64,000 bases of DNA from Fontibacillus puldeungensis (GCF_042678945.1 NZ_JBHTLM010000001.1:62001-126000), one strand, 5' to 3'; counted from the first letter of the stretch, positions 43,936 to 53,218 are shown. Notes: a model not told the origin generated them from the letters alone. A program made the numbers and translations.

Positions 43936-44456
43936 TGCTGGTTCTGTAACTTTGCCAAATAGATCAGATCGTAGGCCACACCAGGTTCAAGCGGCATCTT
44001 TTTTATCTACTCAAGGCATGTGTGTTTATTGGATACTAAAAGTGCCGAAGATTGCAGCGTAAAAATGCTCAAGTCAATGCAAAAAAAAAGAGGCACTTGT
44101 CAGCACCTAAATATCACCCTATCGTTAGGTTTGCGAGAACTTGACGAAGGAGACTGGAAGGATGCTGAAAATGCTTCAACAGCAGTATATCAGATTTTTA
44201 CGTGATGGGTCCCTTCATGGATGTGGTGGAAGTAAAGACCAACAGTTACTTACCTACAAGTTGCTCGTCGTCTCATTCCATTACAGCAATACGCCCTTTG
44301 TGTATCCAACGCCAGCCGAGAAGCGCTCCTTCTACCTATGAGGCGGTGTCACACATTTTCTCGAATTATTAGAGTAAATTGTAGATCTGTATGCAATTTA
44401 GCATCTTCTTTCTACCCAATATGAGAGAATACCTGTACACGAGATAGAACAAATAT
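43936..44456. other. Gene-free stretch, possible decayed coding sequence
   Basis: No intact gene can be supported. Short + strand frames around 44020-44340 overlap in different phases, as in a decayed gene, but I could not recognise a family. Confidence 0.4.
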
Positions 44457-44480
44457 TTGTTGAAGGACGGTACAGGGAGC

Positions 44481-45245
44481 ATGAGAAAAAGGATAGCAAT
44501 TGTAACTGGTGCAACAGGTGGTATTGGAAAAGAATTTGCAAGATTGCTCATGAAAGAGCCTGTGGACGAAATATGGGCTGTGGCAAGGAATCAAGAGAAA
44601 TTAGAACTTTTAAAGTCTGAATACGGAGAAAAAGTTATACCCTTGTCCAAGGATTTATCGAGTACAAAGGACTTATGTGAGATCGGTGAGTTACTGGAGG
44701 ATACAAAGCCGGTAGTGCAATATCTGATTAATAATGCGGGTTTAGCAAAAATGGGTTCGTATAAGGATTTTACATTAGAAGAAATTGAAAAAACCATAAA
44801 TGTTAACTGTAAAGCACCTGTGATGCTATCAAACTTATGTATTCCGTACATGGAAAAAGGCAGCTGCATATTGAATATTTCCTCAGCCTCTGCTTTTCAG
44901 CCAACCCCATACATCAATCTCTATGCAGCTTCCAAGGCTTTTGAAAGAAGCTATTCTAGAGCTTTAAATGTAGAGGTTGCTTCCCTAGGAATAACAGTAA
45001 CAGCTGTATGTCCAAGCTGGGTGGATACAGAGATGCTGGAGAAGGAGATAAATGGACATAAAGTCAAGTTTCCTGGTTTGGTTACAGCAAAAGCAGCAGC
45101 AGAACAAGCGATGAAGGATGCTAAGAGAGGAAAAGATATGTCAGTCTGCTCTTTTTATGTGAAGTGTCAGCACTTGTACGTAAAGCTGATGCCACAAAAA
45201 CTCTCTATGAAAATCTGGATGAATGAATTAAAGAAATATCTATGA
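44481..45245 (+). CDS. Short-chain dehydrogenase/reductase
   Basis: A 254-residue classical SDR: cofactor motif TGATGGIG (9-16), NNAG (84-87), catalytic Ser near 134-136 and Y148-x3-K152. The C-terminal region has amphipathic helices, which may attach it to membranes. ATG 44481 sits close behind AGGGAG; an earlier TTG at 44457 is possible. The stop overlaps the next gene's start (ATGA), so it is coupled to the HHxxxDG acyltransferase. Substrate unknown; a reduced acyl or sterol-like intermediate is conceivable. Confidence 0.82.
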   Translation: MRKRIAIVTGATGGIGKEFARLLMKEPVDEIWAVARNQEKLELLKSEYGEKVIPLSKDLSSTKDLCEIGELLEDTKPVVQYLINNAGLAKMGSYKDFTLEEIEKTINVNCKAPVMLSNLCIPYMEKGSCILNISSASAFQPTPYINLYAASKAFERSYSRALNVEVASLGITVTAVCPSWVDTEMLEKEINGHKVKFPGLVTAKAAAEQAMKDAKRGKDMSVCSFYVKCQHLYVKLMPQKLSMKIWMNELKKYL

Positions 45246-46489
45246 GCAAACAGATCATCACGGAACGGACGAATCTTTTTGAACCCAATGTATATATTGG
45301 CATGTACGTAGAGATAGATGGAAGGCCGCCAGTAAAATTGCTTAAAGAAGCCATTCAAAAAGCATTTCGAAGAAATGAACTCACCATGTCCAAGGTAATT
45401 ATTGATCAAATGGGACGAGCATATTATCAGAAACTAGAGCAAAGCGGATGCAAGGTCATAATTACAGATAGGGAATGGAAAAAGATATTTGAGGAAAATG
45501 AAAAACATCCATTTGCAATAAAGCATGGGGAACTGATGCGGGTGTTTGTAAAAGAAGACGGTAGTATTTTTTTTATGGCGCATCACCTGGTTGGGGATGG
45601 AAAGTCAATTATTGTGCTTTTGCAGGACGCATTAAAGTTGTTGACAGGAAATGAAGTTCAATATAAGCCGGCCAATATGGTTACCGAAGATTTTTTACAT
45701 AAAAAAGCAAAACTTAACTTTATGATGCGGAGATACATATCACATCTAAACACCGTATGGAAAAGAGAGGGACAGTACTATTCCTGGGATGTTTATGATG
45801 CCATACATAAGAAATATTGGGGCGGGCACACCTCCAATATTTTGACGCATACCTTTAGCAAGCTAGAAACAGACCGGATTAAAGAGATGGCGAGGGCGGC
45901 TAAAGTAACGGTAAATAGCTATCTGATTAGCTCAATCCTTTTTGCCAATAAAGGGGTAAATGAAGTAGGGATAGCGATCGATATCCGTGAGAATGATCAT
46001 TCAATGTCAAATCAGGTATCTGGCATTGCCATACCCTGTACATATGTAACCCGATCAAAGATACAAGATAATGCAAAGGCCATTCATAAAAAAATTTCTA
46101 AAATGTTGAATTCTCCAGCAAAGAAATACTTCGTACTGCTTTTCTTGGCAGAACTTTGTCCAACACTCATCGATGCAGTATTACTTGCCGCACATGGACA
46201 GACGCAGAATAAAACAGCGAAAAAAGTGGCGTATGCTTTGGGCTACAAAGGAAAGAAGAAAAGGGATTTAGGTGTTTCTAACCTTGGTGTGATTAATATT
46301 CAATCTGATTATGGAAAATACAAAATAAATAATATCACTTTTGTACCACCATCCGTATCCTATGCTGAGCACATTATGGGGATATCCACAATAAATGAGA
46401 GAATTACTATTACTTATCATGGCATGAAGGAGGATGAGGAAACCAGCTGGTTTGAATTTGTAAAAAAACATATTGTAGGTGGTATCTGA
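45242..46489 (+). CDS. Stand-alone condensation-like acyltransferase
   Basis: A 415-residue protein with the active-site motif HHLVGDG (His114-His115...Asp119-Gly120), the HHxxxDG signature shared by NRPS condensation domains, BAHD and wax-ester or alcohol acyltransferases. No carrier or adenylation domain is attached. The length fits a single two-lobe chloramphenicol-acetyltransferase-like fold. It starts inside the SDR stop codon, so the pair probably acts in sequence: reduction of a carbonyl, then acylation of the alcohol. That pathway is inference. Confidence 0.72.
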   Translation: MSKQIITERTNLFEPNVYIGMYVEIDGRPPVKLLKEAIQKAFRRNELTMSKVIIDQMGRAYYQKLEQSGCKVIITDREWKKIFEENEKHPFAIKHGELMRVFVKEDGSIFFMAHHLVGDGKSIIVLLQDALKLLTGNEVQYKPANMVTEDFLHKKAKLNFMMRRYISHLNTVWKREGQYYSWDVYDAIHKKYWGGHTSNILTHTFSKLETDRIKEMARAAKVTVNSYLISSILFANKGVNEVGIAIDIRENDHSMSNQVSGIAIPCTYVTRSKIQDNAKAIHKKISKMLNSPAKKYFVLLFLAELCPTLIDAVLLAAHGQTQNKTAKKVAYALGYKGKKKRDLGVSNLGVINIQSDYGKYKINNITFVPPSVSYAEHIMGISTINERITITYHGMKEDEETSWFEFVKKHIVGGI

Positions 46490-46490
46490 A

Positions 46491-46973
46491 ATGAAGAACA
46501 GGGACTGGCTATTTATAGACGAAAACAGAATTCATAATTTCCGTAGCACCGGAGTTTTAATAAATGACGGAAAAATCCTCATTCAAAGGGGAATTCATGA
46601 TACTGAGTATGCCCTTCCTGGAGGACATGTTGCTTGGGGGGAAACAAGTGCGGATACGCTTATCCGTGAATATAAGGAAGAGATGGGTGCGGATATATCA
46701 GTTGAAAGACTGATTTGGGTGGAGGAAGTCTTTTGGAAGTGGGGGGTACGAGATGCTCATACCATATGTCATTACCATCTAGTCAGCATAAACAGTCCCA
46801 CGCAGATTCCGCTAAATGGGGTTTTCAAATCACTGGAAACGGATGAGTCCAGATTGATTTTTCAGTGGGTTGACGTTAATGAATTACAGCATTACAAGGT
46901 CTACCCTGTTTTTATTAAGGATAAAATTACTAATTTATCAGATGGAATTGAACATTTTGTATCCCGCGATTAA
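46491..46973 (+). CDS. Nudix hydrolase
   Basis: A 160-residue Nudix protein. The Nudix box G-x5-E-x7-REUxEExGU spans residues 45-67 (GHVAWGETSADTLIREYKEE), complete. It hydrolyses a nucleoside diphosphate derivative; the substrate is not evident. ATG 46491 is two bases after the acyltransferase stop with AGGTGG upstream, so it is likely in the same operon. Confidence 0.87.
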   Translation: MKNRDWLFIDENRIHNFRSTGVLINDGKILIQRGIHDTEYALPGGHVAWGETSADTLIREYKEEMGADISVERLIWVEEVFWKWGVRDAHTICHYHLVSINSPTQIPLNGVFKSLETDESRLIFQWVDVNELQHYKVYPVFIKDKITNLSDGIEHFVSRD

Positions 46974-47148
46974 TTAGTACAAATGTTGAGAGGCGTAGAA
47001 GACATCGGAAGGTTTGATTTTAGATTTAACGTCAATTTGATTATTTTCGGCTTGAATAGTCATACATACATTTTTGTTGTGCTTTATATTTAAGCTGTGC
47101 GATGGATAAATAAATGCAGGCCTCTCTGCAGAAAGGAGTAGAAAAATT

Positions 47149-48573
47149 GTGATATGGATCAAGCGAATGGAAAAGATTCTTGACTATATTGAAGAGCATT
47201 TAACTGAAGCCATCGACTTTGATGAAATAGCTAAACTTGCCTGCTGCTCGAATTACAATTTTCAAAGAGTATTTTCATTTTGTATGGAAATTCCGCTGGC
47301 GGAATATATTAGAAACAGAAGAATGAGCACAGCGGCTGACGAACTTCGCACTTCTGATATAAGGATACTGGACATTGCAGTTAAGTATGGCTATGAATCA
47401 CAAGAAGCTTTTTCCAGAGCGTTTATGAAATTTCATGGGGTAACTCCTAAACAGGCGAGGAATGCTAATGTTAAGCTTAAGGTTTGTCCAAAAGCAACAT
47501 TAATGTATAAGGAGAGCAATAAGCCTATGAATGCATCAAGTTATTTTTTGGAGAAAAAGCCTACAGGAGAACTATTAAGAAATAAACCCCCTAGTCCGAT
47601 AACTTTGAATTTCCCCGTCTCTATGTGGTCATATATGGAATATACGGGTTATAATTCTAATACGATGCAAACCTACACATTAATAGCAGCTTTGTGCGGA
47701 GATACGTATAATGCAGGACTAGCCCTCACAGAAGACTATGGCATTCTGACCGCTGTTGAACAGTTCGGTTATAAATGTGATATATATTCCACACGACAAA
47801 GTGACATAAATTATATTCCGGAATCGGAACTAAGAGAGCGCATCATAAATGAAATTATAGTAAATAAAAGACCGGTTATAGCTGTAAATGTGGTTGATTG
47901 CTGCTTTGGAGGGGTTATTGTCGGATATAAAGATAGTGGTGAATGTTTATTGAACTGGGGGTATTTCCCGTTTGATTTTTCCGATAACCCTCAGCCAATA
48001 ATAACGGAATGCAGAGATTGGTACGGAAAAACACAAAAGGTCATATTTATTGATAAATGTTTGAATTTTCATGTCGCCTTGAAACAAATATATATAAACG
48101 GTTTGAAGAAAGCAGTCGAATATCTGGGAAATGCTAGAGGACTTAAGACAGAGAAGTTTTTCTTGGAATGGAGAAACCGATTAATGGAGAATGAACCGTT
48201 AATCAGCAATGATTATTCCTTAATTGACCCTATGTGGTGTGATTATGCCGAAAAAAGATTCTATGCCGGACAATTTATGTTGCAATTAAAAGCTTTCCTA
48301 CCTCAATACGAAACAAAGCTAAATCAATTATGGGATATATTTGGAAGGAAAATTAATAGCTTAATGTACGAATATATTGATAAAGTGGATTTAACTCCGG
48401 GCGCTGATTGCGATAGCATCAATAAAGTGAAATTAAATGATGAAACAATACGAAAAGAAATGTGCGAAATTGTAAATAGATGCGAGGAAGAAGAACGAAA
48501 AGCAGCAAGTCTTATTAGTGATATAATCACTATGCTCGATTTAGAAAAGGATTTAAGCATCACCGAAAATTAG
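47149..48573 (+). CDS. AraC-type regulator fused to a BtrH-like C-terminal domain
   Basis: A 474-residue protein. The N-terminal 105 residues are a double helix-turn-helix AraC domain (IDFDEIAKLACCSNYNFQRVF, then ILDIAVKYGYESQEAFSRAF, then FHGVTPKQAR). The remaining 350 residues are not a usual sugar or GyrI-like sensor. They look like the BtrH N-terminal/cysteine-peptidase-like fold with helical tail (about 180-300 contains TLIAALCGDTYNAGL and PVIAVNVVDCCFGG). GTG start behind AAAGGAG. It may sense a metabolite or peptide; target genes unknown. Confidence 0.72.
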   Translation: MIWIKRMEKILDYIEEHLTEAIDFDEIAKLACCSNYNFQRVFSFCMEIPLAEYIRNRRMSTAADELRTSDIRILDIAVKYGYESQEAFSRAFMKFHGVTPKQARNANVKLKVCPKATLMYKESNKPMNASSYFLEKKPTGELLRNKPPSPITLNFPVSMWSYMEYTGYNSNTMQTYTLIAALCGDTYNAGLALTEDYGILTAVEQFGYKCDIYSTRQSDINYIPESELRERIINEIIVNKRPVIAVNVVDCCFGGVIVGYKDSGECLLNWGYFPFDFSDNPQPIITECRDWYGKTQKVIFIDKCLNFHVALKQIYINGLKKAVEYLGNARGLKTEKFFLEWRNRLMENEPLISNDYSLIDPMWCDYAEKRFYAGQFMLQLKAFLPQYETKLNQLWDIFGRKINSLMYEYIDKVDLTPGADCDSINKVKLNDETIRKEMCEIVNRCEEEERKAASLISDIITMLDLEKDLSITEN

Positions 48574-48586
48574 TTATAGACGTGAA

Positions 48587-48617
48587 AAGCCCAAATAAAC
48601 TGACTGGGCTTTTTTTG
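48587..48617 (+). terminator. Terminator of the AraC-type gene
   Basis: AAGCCC pairs with GGGCTT around a 13-base loop, followed by seven T residues, 13 bases after the stop. Confidence 0.85.
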
Positions 48618-48843
48618 TGAATATACGTGCTATTAGAAGGTTGGCTACGTATGAGGCATATTAGCGACCCAAACCTTGTATTTAAGCGGTCAACCTGAGC
48701 TAAATTTTTGACCTGGGGTAAGCAACTCTTGAAATACCTTTGTTATTTTGTATGTAGCCGAAAAAAATGCTCCAAGACGCTGCTGATCCTCACTGCCGTA
48801 CAGCTACAGTTGGTTTGTGGCCGAGCCGAAACAACAAAAAGCC

Positions 48844-49920
48844 CTATCGCTTCTGCAGCAAACCGGCTACCTCAGCCTGCCTTGCAAACAGCGCACAGCC
48901 GCCAATATGTTCTTCTGCTTCCAGCCCACTTTCCCGAATCTGCCTGAACAGCATGGAGTTTAGCGCATCACGCAGGCTTCCGAATCGAAGATTCACGTCA
49001 GAGTATGGAGAAAAAGGACAGGGCTCCGCGTCGCCGAAGGCATTAATGTGAAAAAAGCCACGACCGGCGGCAAGACACCCGCCAAGCACCTTCTCGTCTC
49101 CCGGAAACGAGAGAAAAAGAATACCGGGAAAGTGATCTCTTAATGCAGTCAGCCGCTGTTCCAGGAACCCCCGCTCGGCTTCCCCCGGCGCCAGCTCCAC
49201 GCTTCCGTCTACGGGAACGTATTCTACAAAGAAAACCAGGCGGCACCCGATTCCATATAAAGAGGAAAGAAAAGTCTTCTCCGTGACGGCCCTGAGATTC
49301 TCCACTGTGACCGTGATGGATACCCCGAAAAACAAGCCGAGGCGGTCCATGTCCGCCATAGCGCACCGCACTGAGTTATAAATCCCATGGCCTCGCCGAC
49401 GGTCCGTCTGCTCCTGATCACCCTCAAGACTGACCACCGGGATCAGGTTCCTGTGTCCGTCGAAACGCGCCAGCATCTCCGGGGTAAAGAGCGTTCCGTT
49501 GGTGAATACCGGGCACAGCAGTCCGGAAGCTGCCGCTTCGTCCAGCACGTCAGGCCGCGCCAGCGGTTCCCCGCCTGCCAAAAGGGCAAAGGATACACCC
49601 ATGGCTTTTGCCTCCCGAAATAGCTCTCCCCAGCGCGCTGCGCTCATCTCCGTTTTGGCAATCTGGTCCGTGCAGGTGTGGTTGGCACGGGCATAGCACC
49701 CCGCACAGTGCAGGTTACACCGGGTTGCAACGCTGGTAATCAGAAATGGTGGCACGGGATTTCCGGAAGCCTCAGCATGCAGGCGTTTTCGCGCTGCCTC
49801 CCGCTGCGTTTTGGCGGCCTGTGTTAGAAAGCGCAGCTCCTTGGGGCTTAGCCGGGAGGAGAGGATCACATCCCGAACCATCCGGCCAATGGCCTCGTTC
49901 ATGTATTGTGTCAGTTCCAC
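48844..49920 (-). CDS. Radical SAM protein with SPASM-like C terminus
   Basis: A 358-residue radical SAM enzyme. The cluster motif is C68-x3-C72-x2-C75 (CNLHCAGC), GGEPL is at 116-120 and a TNG strand follows. Further cysteines in GGCLAAG, DAEPCPFSPYSD and GGCALF suggest an auxiliary cluster of SPASM or twitch type. No precursor peptide gene was seen next to it, so the substrate is unknown. The stretch is clearly richer in GC than the AraC gene and intergenic DNA around it, a sign of separate transfer. It is 6 bases downstream of a TetR gene. Confidence 0.82.
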   Translation of the reverse strand: MELTQYMNEAIGRMVRDVILSSRLSPKELRFLTQAAKTQREAARKRLHAEASGNPVPPFLITSVATRCNLHCAGCYARANHTCTDQIAKTEMSAARWGELFREAKAMGVSFALLAGGEPLARPDVLDEAAASGLLCPVFTNGTLFTPEMLARFDGHRNLIPVVSLEGDQEQTDRRRGHGIYNSVRCAMADMDRLGLFFGVSITVTVENLRAVTEKTFLSSLYGIGCRLVFFVEYVPVDGSVELAPGEAERGFLEQRLTALRDHFPGILFLSFPGDEKVLGGCLAAGRGFFHINAFGDAEPCPFSPYSDVNLRFGSLRDALNSMLFRQIRESGLEAEEHIGGCALFARQAEVAGLLQKR

Positions 49921-49926
49921 AATCTG

Positions 49927-50499
49927 TCACTCCTTCTTCTCGTCTGGCAAAAGCAGATTCAGCTGCATATCCAGAACGCGGTTGGCGGTTTCCTCATCAG
50001 CCAGGTTCAGCCCGGCATACCGTAGAAACGCATCATCCCGGTAAAAGGCTAACTGAAGGAAAGAGACCATTTCATAGGCGATTACGCGGCATTCCGTCTC
50101 ATCCCGGCTGCCCCCGAAATGTGCCCGGATTTCCGGTAGGATGTACTGCGGAAGCGTGATTTCCTCCTCCAGAAGCAAGTGAGGAACATACAGCCGGGTA
50201 TAGCGGCGGTATTTCAAAACCACCAGGCAGATCTGCCGCAGGATGCCGCGCAAGCGCTCCTTAGGGGGCTTCGCCGGGTCATGTGGAAACCTGAAAAGCT
50301 CCGAGGAAACATCCATAATTTCCGATACGGCCTGCGCAACCAGCGTATCTTTGGAGCCAAAATAGTAATTGATCATGGCAAGGTTTACGCCTGCGCGTTC
50401 GGCGATCTGTCGTGACGTAACCTTTTCCGGCTGCTTTGCTTCCTCCAGTAGGGCAATGGTCGCCTGCAACAGGAGAACCTTTTGATTTTCTTCTTTCAT
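49927..50499 (-). CDS. TetR-family regulator
   Basis: A 190-residue TetR-type repressor. The N-terminal helix-turn-helix is ARVNLAMINYYFG-like: SRQIAERAGVNLAMINYYFGSK (about 24-45), and the C-terminal helical ligand domain has no recognisable pocket. It is first in a two-gene operon with the radical SAM gene, and a long inverted repeat sits just before its start. GC-rich like its partner. Ribosome site near ATG 50499 is weak. Confidence 0.87.
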   Translation of the reverse strand: MKEENQKVLLLQATIALLEEAKQPEKVTSRQIAERAGVNLAMINYYFGSKDTLVAQAVSEIMDVSSELFRFPHDPAKPPKERLRGILRQICLVVLKYRRYTRLYVPHLLLEEEITLPQYILPEIRAHFGGSRDETECRVIAYEMVSFLQLAFYRDDAFLRYAGLNLADEETANRVLDMQLNLLLPDEKKE

Positions 50500-50512
50500 G
50501 TTTAGACCTCAC

Positions 50513-50541
50513 AATTAAACGTGTATTAAACATGTTTAATT
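50513..50541 (-). promoter_or_regulatory. TetR operator candidate
   Basis: AATTAAACGTGT (50513-50524) and ACATGTTTAATT (50530-50541) form a 12-bp inverted repeat with one mismatch, 14 bases before the TetR start. Position and size fit autorepression. Confidence 0.7.
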
Positions 50542-50677
50542 ATAAAAATCGAGGTTGATATTGTCAATAGAAGAAGTGCTATTGTCCTACGCAAAGTCTC
50601 CCCTGCATATAATGAACCTGAAACGCTTACATATATTGGATGATCGTGAAATTTAGTTAATGATTGGAGGGAAAGGT

Positions 50678-50989
50678 ATGGATGCGAAAGGAAAAAGTTA
50701 TCTCAAGGTGTGGCAATCCACCAAGTTCAAGACGCTGCTCTTCCGTAAAAAAAGGTTTATTATCCCGGCGACTGTCTTTTTTCTTCTGTTTTATTTTGCG
50801 CTCCCCATCTTGACCTCTTATTCGGATGTGTTGAACAGGCCGGCGATCGGCCCGATTTCGTGGGCCTGGGTGTTTGCGTTCGCGCAGTTTGTCATGACCT
50901 GGGCGCTGTGCATCATCTACTCGCGCGTGGCTAGACGGTTCGACCGTCTGGTGGATGAAATCAAACGGGAAATGGGGGAGTCACGATAA
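50678..50989 (+). CDS. DUF485 membrane protein
   Basis: A 103-residue protein with two membrane helices (about 27-47 and 62-84) and conserved basic ends, matching DUF485, which is usually encoded directly before acetate/solute symporters. ATG 50678 lies behind GGAGGGAAAGGT. Its stop overlaps the symporter start by one base. Confidence 0.88.
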   Translation: MDAKGKSYLKVWQSTKFKTLLFRKKRFIIPATVFFLLFYFALPILTSYSDVLNRPAIGPISWAWVFAFAQFVMTWALCIIYSRVARRFDRLVDEIKREMGESR

Positions 50990-52503
50990 TGGCTTTCACT
51001 TTATTTTGTGCGATTGTACTGCTTACGCTGGTCATTACTTATTTCGCCGCCAAAAAAACGAACAACACCAGCGAGTTTTACACGGCGGGCGGTGGGCTTA
51101 AGGGTTGGCAGAACGGAACGGCGATCGCCGGCGACTATATGTCTGCGGCATCGTTTCTCGGCATTGCCGGTTCTATCGCATTAGTTGGCTTTGATGGCTT
51201 CTTTTACAGCATCGGTTTTCTGGTCGCTTATCTGGTTGTGCTATACCTAGTCGCCGAACCGCTCCGCAATTTGGGCAAATATACGGTGGCGGACATGATC
51301 GCCGCCCGCTTTGCCAACAAAGAAGTGCGCGGCATTGCAGCGCTGAATACGATTGCGATCTCGATCTTTTACATGATTGCACAGCTTGTCGGAGCGGGTG
51401 CGCTGATTAAGCTGCTGCTCGGTCTCGATTTTGCCACCTCCGTTCTGATCGTTGGCGTGTTGATGACCGTTTATGTCGTTTTCGGCGGCATGCACGCCAC
51501 GAGCTGGGTACAAATCACGAAAGCAATTCTGCTGATGGGAGGTACCCTCGTCATCTCGGTTATGGTTTTCGCAAAATTTGATTTCAGCCTGACGGGCATG
51601 TTCGAGCATATGAAAACGGCGACGCCGTTACTGGAAAAATACCTCGATCCAGGCAACAAGTACAAGGTGCCGCTGGAGACGTTGTCGCTGAACCTGGCGC
51701 TAGTGCTCGGCACAGCCGGGCTGCCGCATATTTTGACTCGCTTTTTCACGGTTAAGGACGCCCGTACCGCCCGCAGCTCTGTCGTCTACGCCACCTGGAT
51801 TATCGGCATCTTTTATGTGATGACCATCTTCCTCGGCTTTGGTGCCGCCGCATTCGTTGGCGCTGAGCAGATTACGGCCGTCGACAAAGCTGGCAACATG
51901 GCCGCTCCACTGCTGGCTAAGGCGCTTGGCGGCGACTTCCTGTTCGCATTCATTTCGGCGGTCGCGTTCGCGACGATCCTCGCCGTCGTCACCGGCCTCG
52001 TCCTGTCCGCGGCATCCGCCTTCGCGCACGACTTCTACGGACAGATCGTCCGGCGTGGCAAGGCGACCGAACAGCAACAGCTGCGCATGGCCCGCTGGGC
52101 GTCGATCGGAGTATCTGTCATTTCCATTGTACTGGCACTGTTCGCGCAGAAAATGAACGTCGCCTTCCTCGTCTCGCTAGCGTTTGCCGTCGCAGCAAGC
52201 GCAAACCTGCCGGTCATCCTGTTTACCGTATTTTGGCGAAGATTCAACCGGATGGGGGCTATCTCCGGCATGCTCGTTGGTTTGTTCAGCACCGTCATCC
52301 TTGTGGCTCTTAGCCCGAACGTATGGGATCCGGAACCCGGCAAGGCGATTTTGACCGGAACGGCCATATTTCCGATGACGAATCCGGGGATCATTTCGAT
52401 ACCGCTGGGTTTCCTTGCAGCGTTTATCGGCACGCTGTTTTCACGCAGTAAAGACGAAGCCAAATACGCCGAAGTGCTCGTTAAAGCGAACACGGGCGTA
52501 TAG
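50989..52503 (+). CDS. actP: Cation:acetate-type solute symporter (SSS family)
   Basis: A 504-residue membrane protein of about 13 helices. It shows EFYTAGGGLKGWQNGTAIAGDYMSAASFLGIAG, the ActP/YwcA-type start of the sodium:solute symporter family, and GLVLSAASAFAHDFY in the middle. It probably imports acetate or a similar monocarboxylate with Na+ or H+. The partner DUF485 gene is translationally coupled. Gene symbol by similarity; actual substrate untested. Confidence 0.87.
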   Translation: MAFTLFCAIVLLTLVITYFAAKKTNNTSEFYTAGGGLKGWQNGTAIAGDYMSAASFLGIAGSIALVGFDGFFYSIGFLVAYLVVLYLVAEPLRNLGKYTVADMIAARFANKEVRGIAALNTIAISIFYMIAQLVGAGALIKLLLGLDFATSVLIVGVLMTVYVVFGGMHATSWVQITKAILLMGGTLVISVMVFAKFDFSLTGMFEHMKTATPLLEKYLDPGNKYKVPLETLSLNLALVLGTAGLPHILTRFFTVKDARTARSSVVYATWIIGIFYVMTIFLGFGAAAFVGAEQITAVDKAGNMAAPLLAKALGGDFLFAFISAVAFATILAVVTGLVLSAASAFAHDFYGQIVRRGKATEQQQLRMARWASIGVSVISIVLALFAQKMNVAFLVSLAFAVAASANLPVILFTVFWRRFNRMGAISGMLVGLFSTVILVALSPNVWDPEPGKAILTGTAIFPMTNPGIISIPLGFLAAFIGTLFSRSKDEAKYAEVLVKANTGV

Positions 52504-52588
52504 CCGGATAGTGACGGGGCGTATTTGAACGCATAGCCTAAAATAGGTATAATTAAATCAAAATATAGCTATGCAAGGGGAGTGCACG

Positions 52589-52879
52589 ATGTTAATCAAG
52601 CCGTCGGCCAGTATCCGGCAAAATTATAATGAAATTGCTGATTTATGCAAAACTACTGGGGAACCGATTTATTTGACCAAAAACGGCGAAGGAGATCTCG
52701 TTGTGATGGACATCGAAGCGTTCTCCCGTCGCGAGAAGATGCTGAAGCTAAGAGAAGAACTGCTTGCTGTTCAAGAGGATCGCTTGGCTGGACGTAATGG
52801 CGTATCGCTGGACGAACTGGATGCGTATTTGGATAGCGTTATTGAAGAGGTTCAACATGGAAAGAACACCCCAATATAA
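52589..52879 (+). CDS. Antitoxin, Phd/YefM family
   Basis: A 96-residue protein. The N-terminal Phd/YefM fold (SASIRQNYNEIADLCKTTGEPIYLTKNGEGDLVVMDIEAF) binds DNA, and a charged helical C terminus would wrap the toxin. ATG 52589 follows GGGGAGTGCACG. It overlaps the toxin gene by 23 bases, so antitoxin is made first and both are coupled. The pair probably represses its own promoter. Confidence 0.87.
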   Translation: MLIKPSASIRQNYNEIADLCKTTGEPIYLTKNGEGDLVVMDIEAFSRREKMLKLREELLAVQEDRLAGRNGVSLDELDAYLDSVIEEVQHGKNTPI

Positions 52880-53174
52880 GATTATTGTTTCTGATCGGGC
52901 CCGCCAAATGCTGGCGAGTCATTTACGTTTTCTTGCCGAGAAGAGCCCAGCAGCCGCTCGTAACACGAAAAACGAATTGATACAAGCAATACGTTCATTG
53001 ACAAGGATGCCGGAACGCTATCCTTTTCTGGATGCAGAGTTTATACCTCCAAACAAATATCATAAGATGTTTGTGGAGAAGTGGTATCTGGTGTTGTATC
53101 AGATACAAGATGAGATCGTGTATGTTGATCACATTGTAGATTGCAGACAGGATTATCGCTGGCTGGTACGATAA
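52857..53174 (+). CDS. Toxin, RelE/ParE superfamily
   Basis: A 105-residue basic protein: YKIIVSDRARQMLASHLRFLAEKSPAAARN, then the strand pattern MFVEKWYLVLYQIQDEIVYVDHIVDCRQDYRWL typical of ParE/RelE toxins. ATG 52857 lies within the antitoxin gene and gives a normal family N terminus. An upstream ATG in the frame (52764) would add a non-homologous stretch. It may be a ribosome-dependent RNase or a gyrase poison; the sequence does not decide. Confidence 0.85.
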   Translation: MERTPQYKIIVSDRARQMLASHLRFLAEKSPAAARNTKNELIQAIRSLTRMPERYPFLDAEFIPPNKYHKMFVEKWYLVLYQIQDEIVYVDHIVDCRQDYRWLVR

Positions 53175-53193
53175 CAAGTCCATAGGAAAAGCG

Positions 53194-53218
53194 ATAGGAT
53201 CCCCTGACAAAGGGGGTC
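53194..53218 (+). terminator. Hairpin after the toxin gene
   Basis: AGGATCCCC pairs with GGGGTCCT around TGACAAAG (one mismatch). The T-run after it is poor. Confidence 0.55.

Noticed and set aside
44020..44341. Two short + strand frames in the gap before the SDR gene
   Set aside because: They overlap in different phases, match no family I know and have no convincing ribosome sites. Treated as possible decayed sequence.
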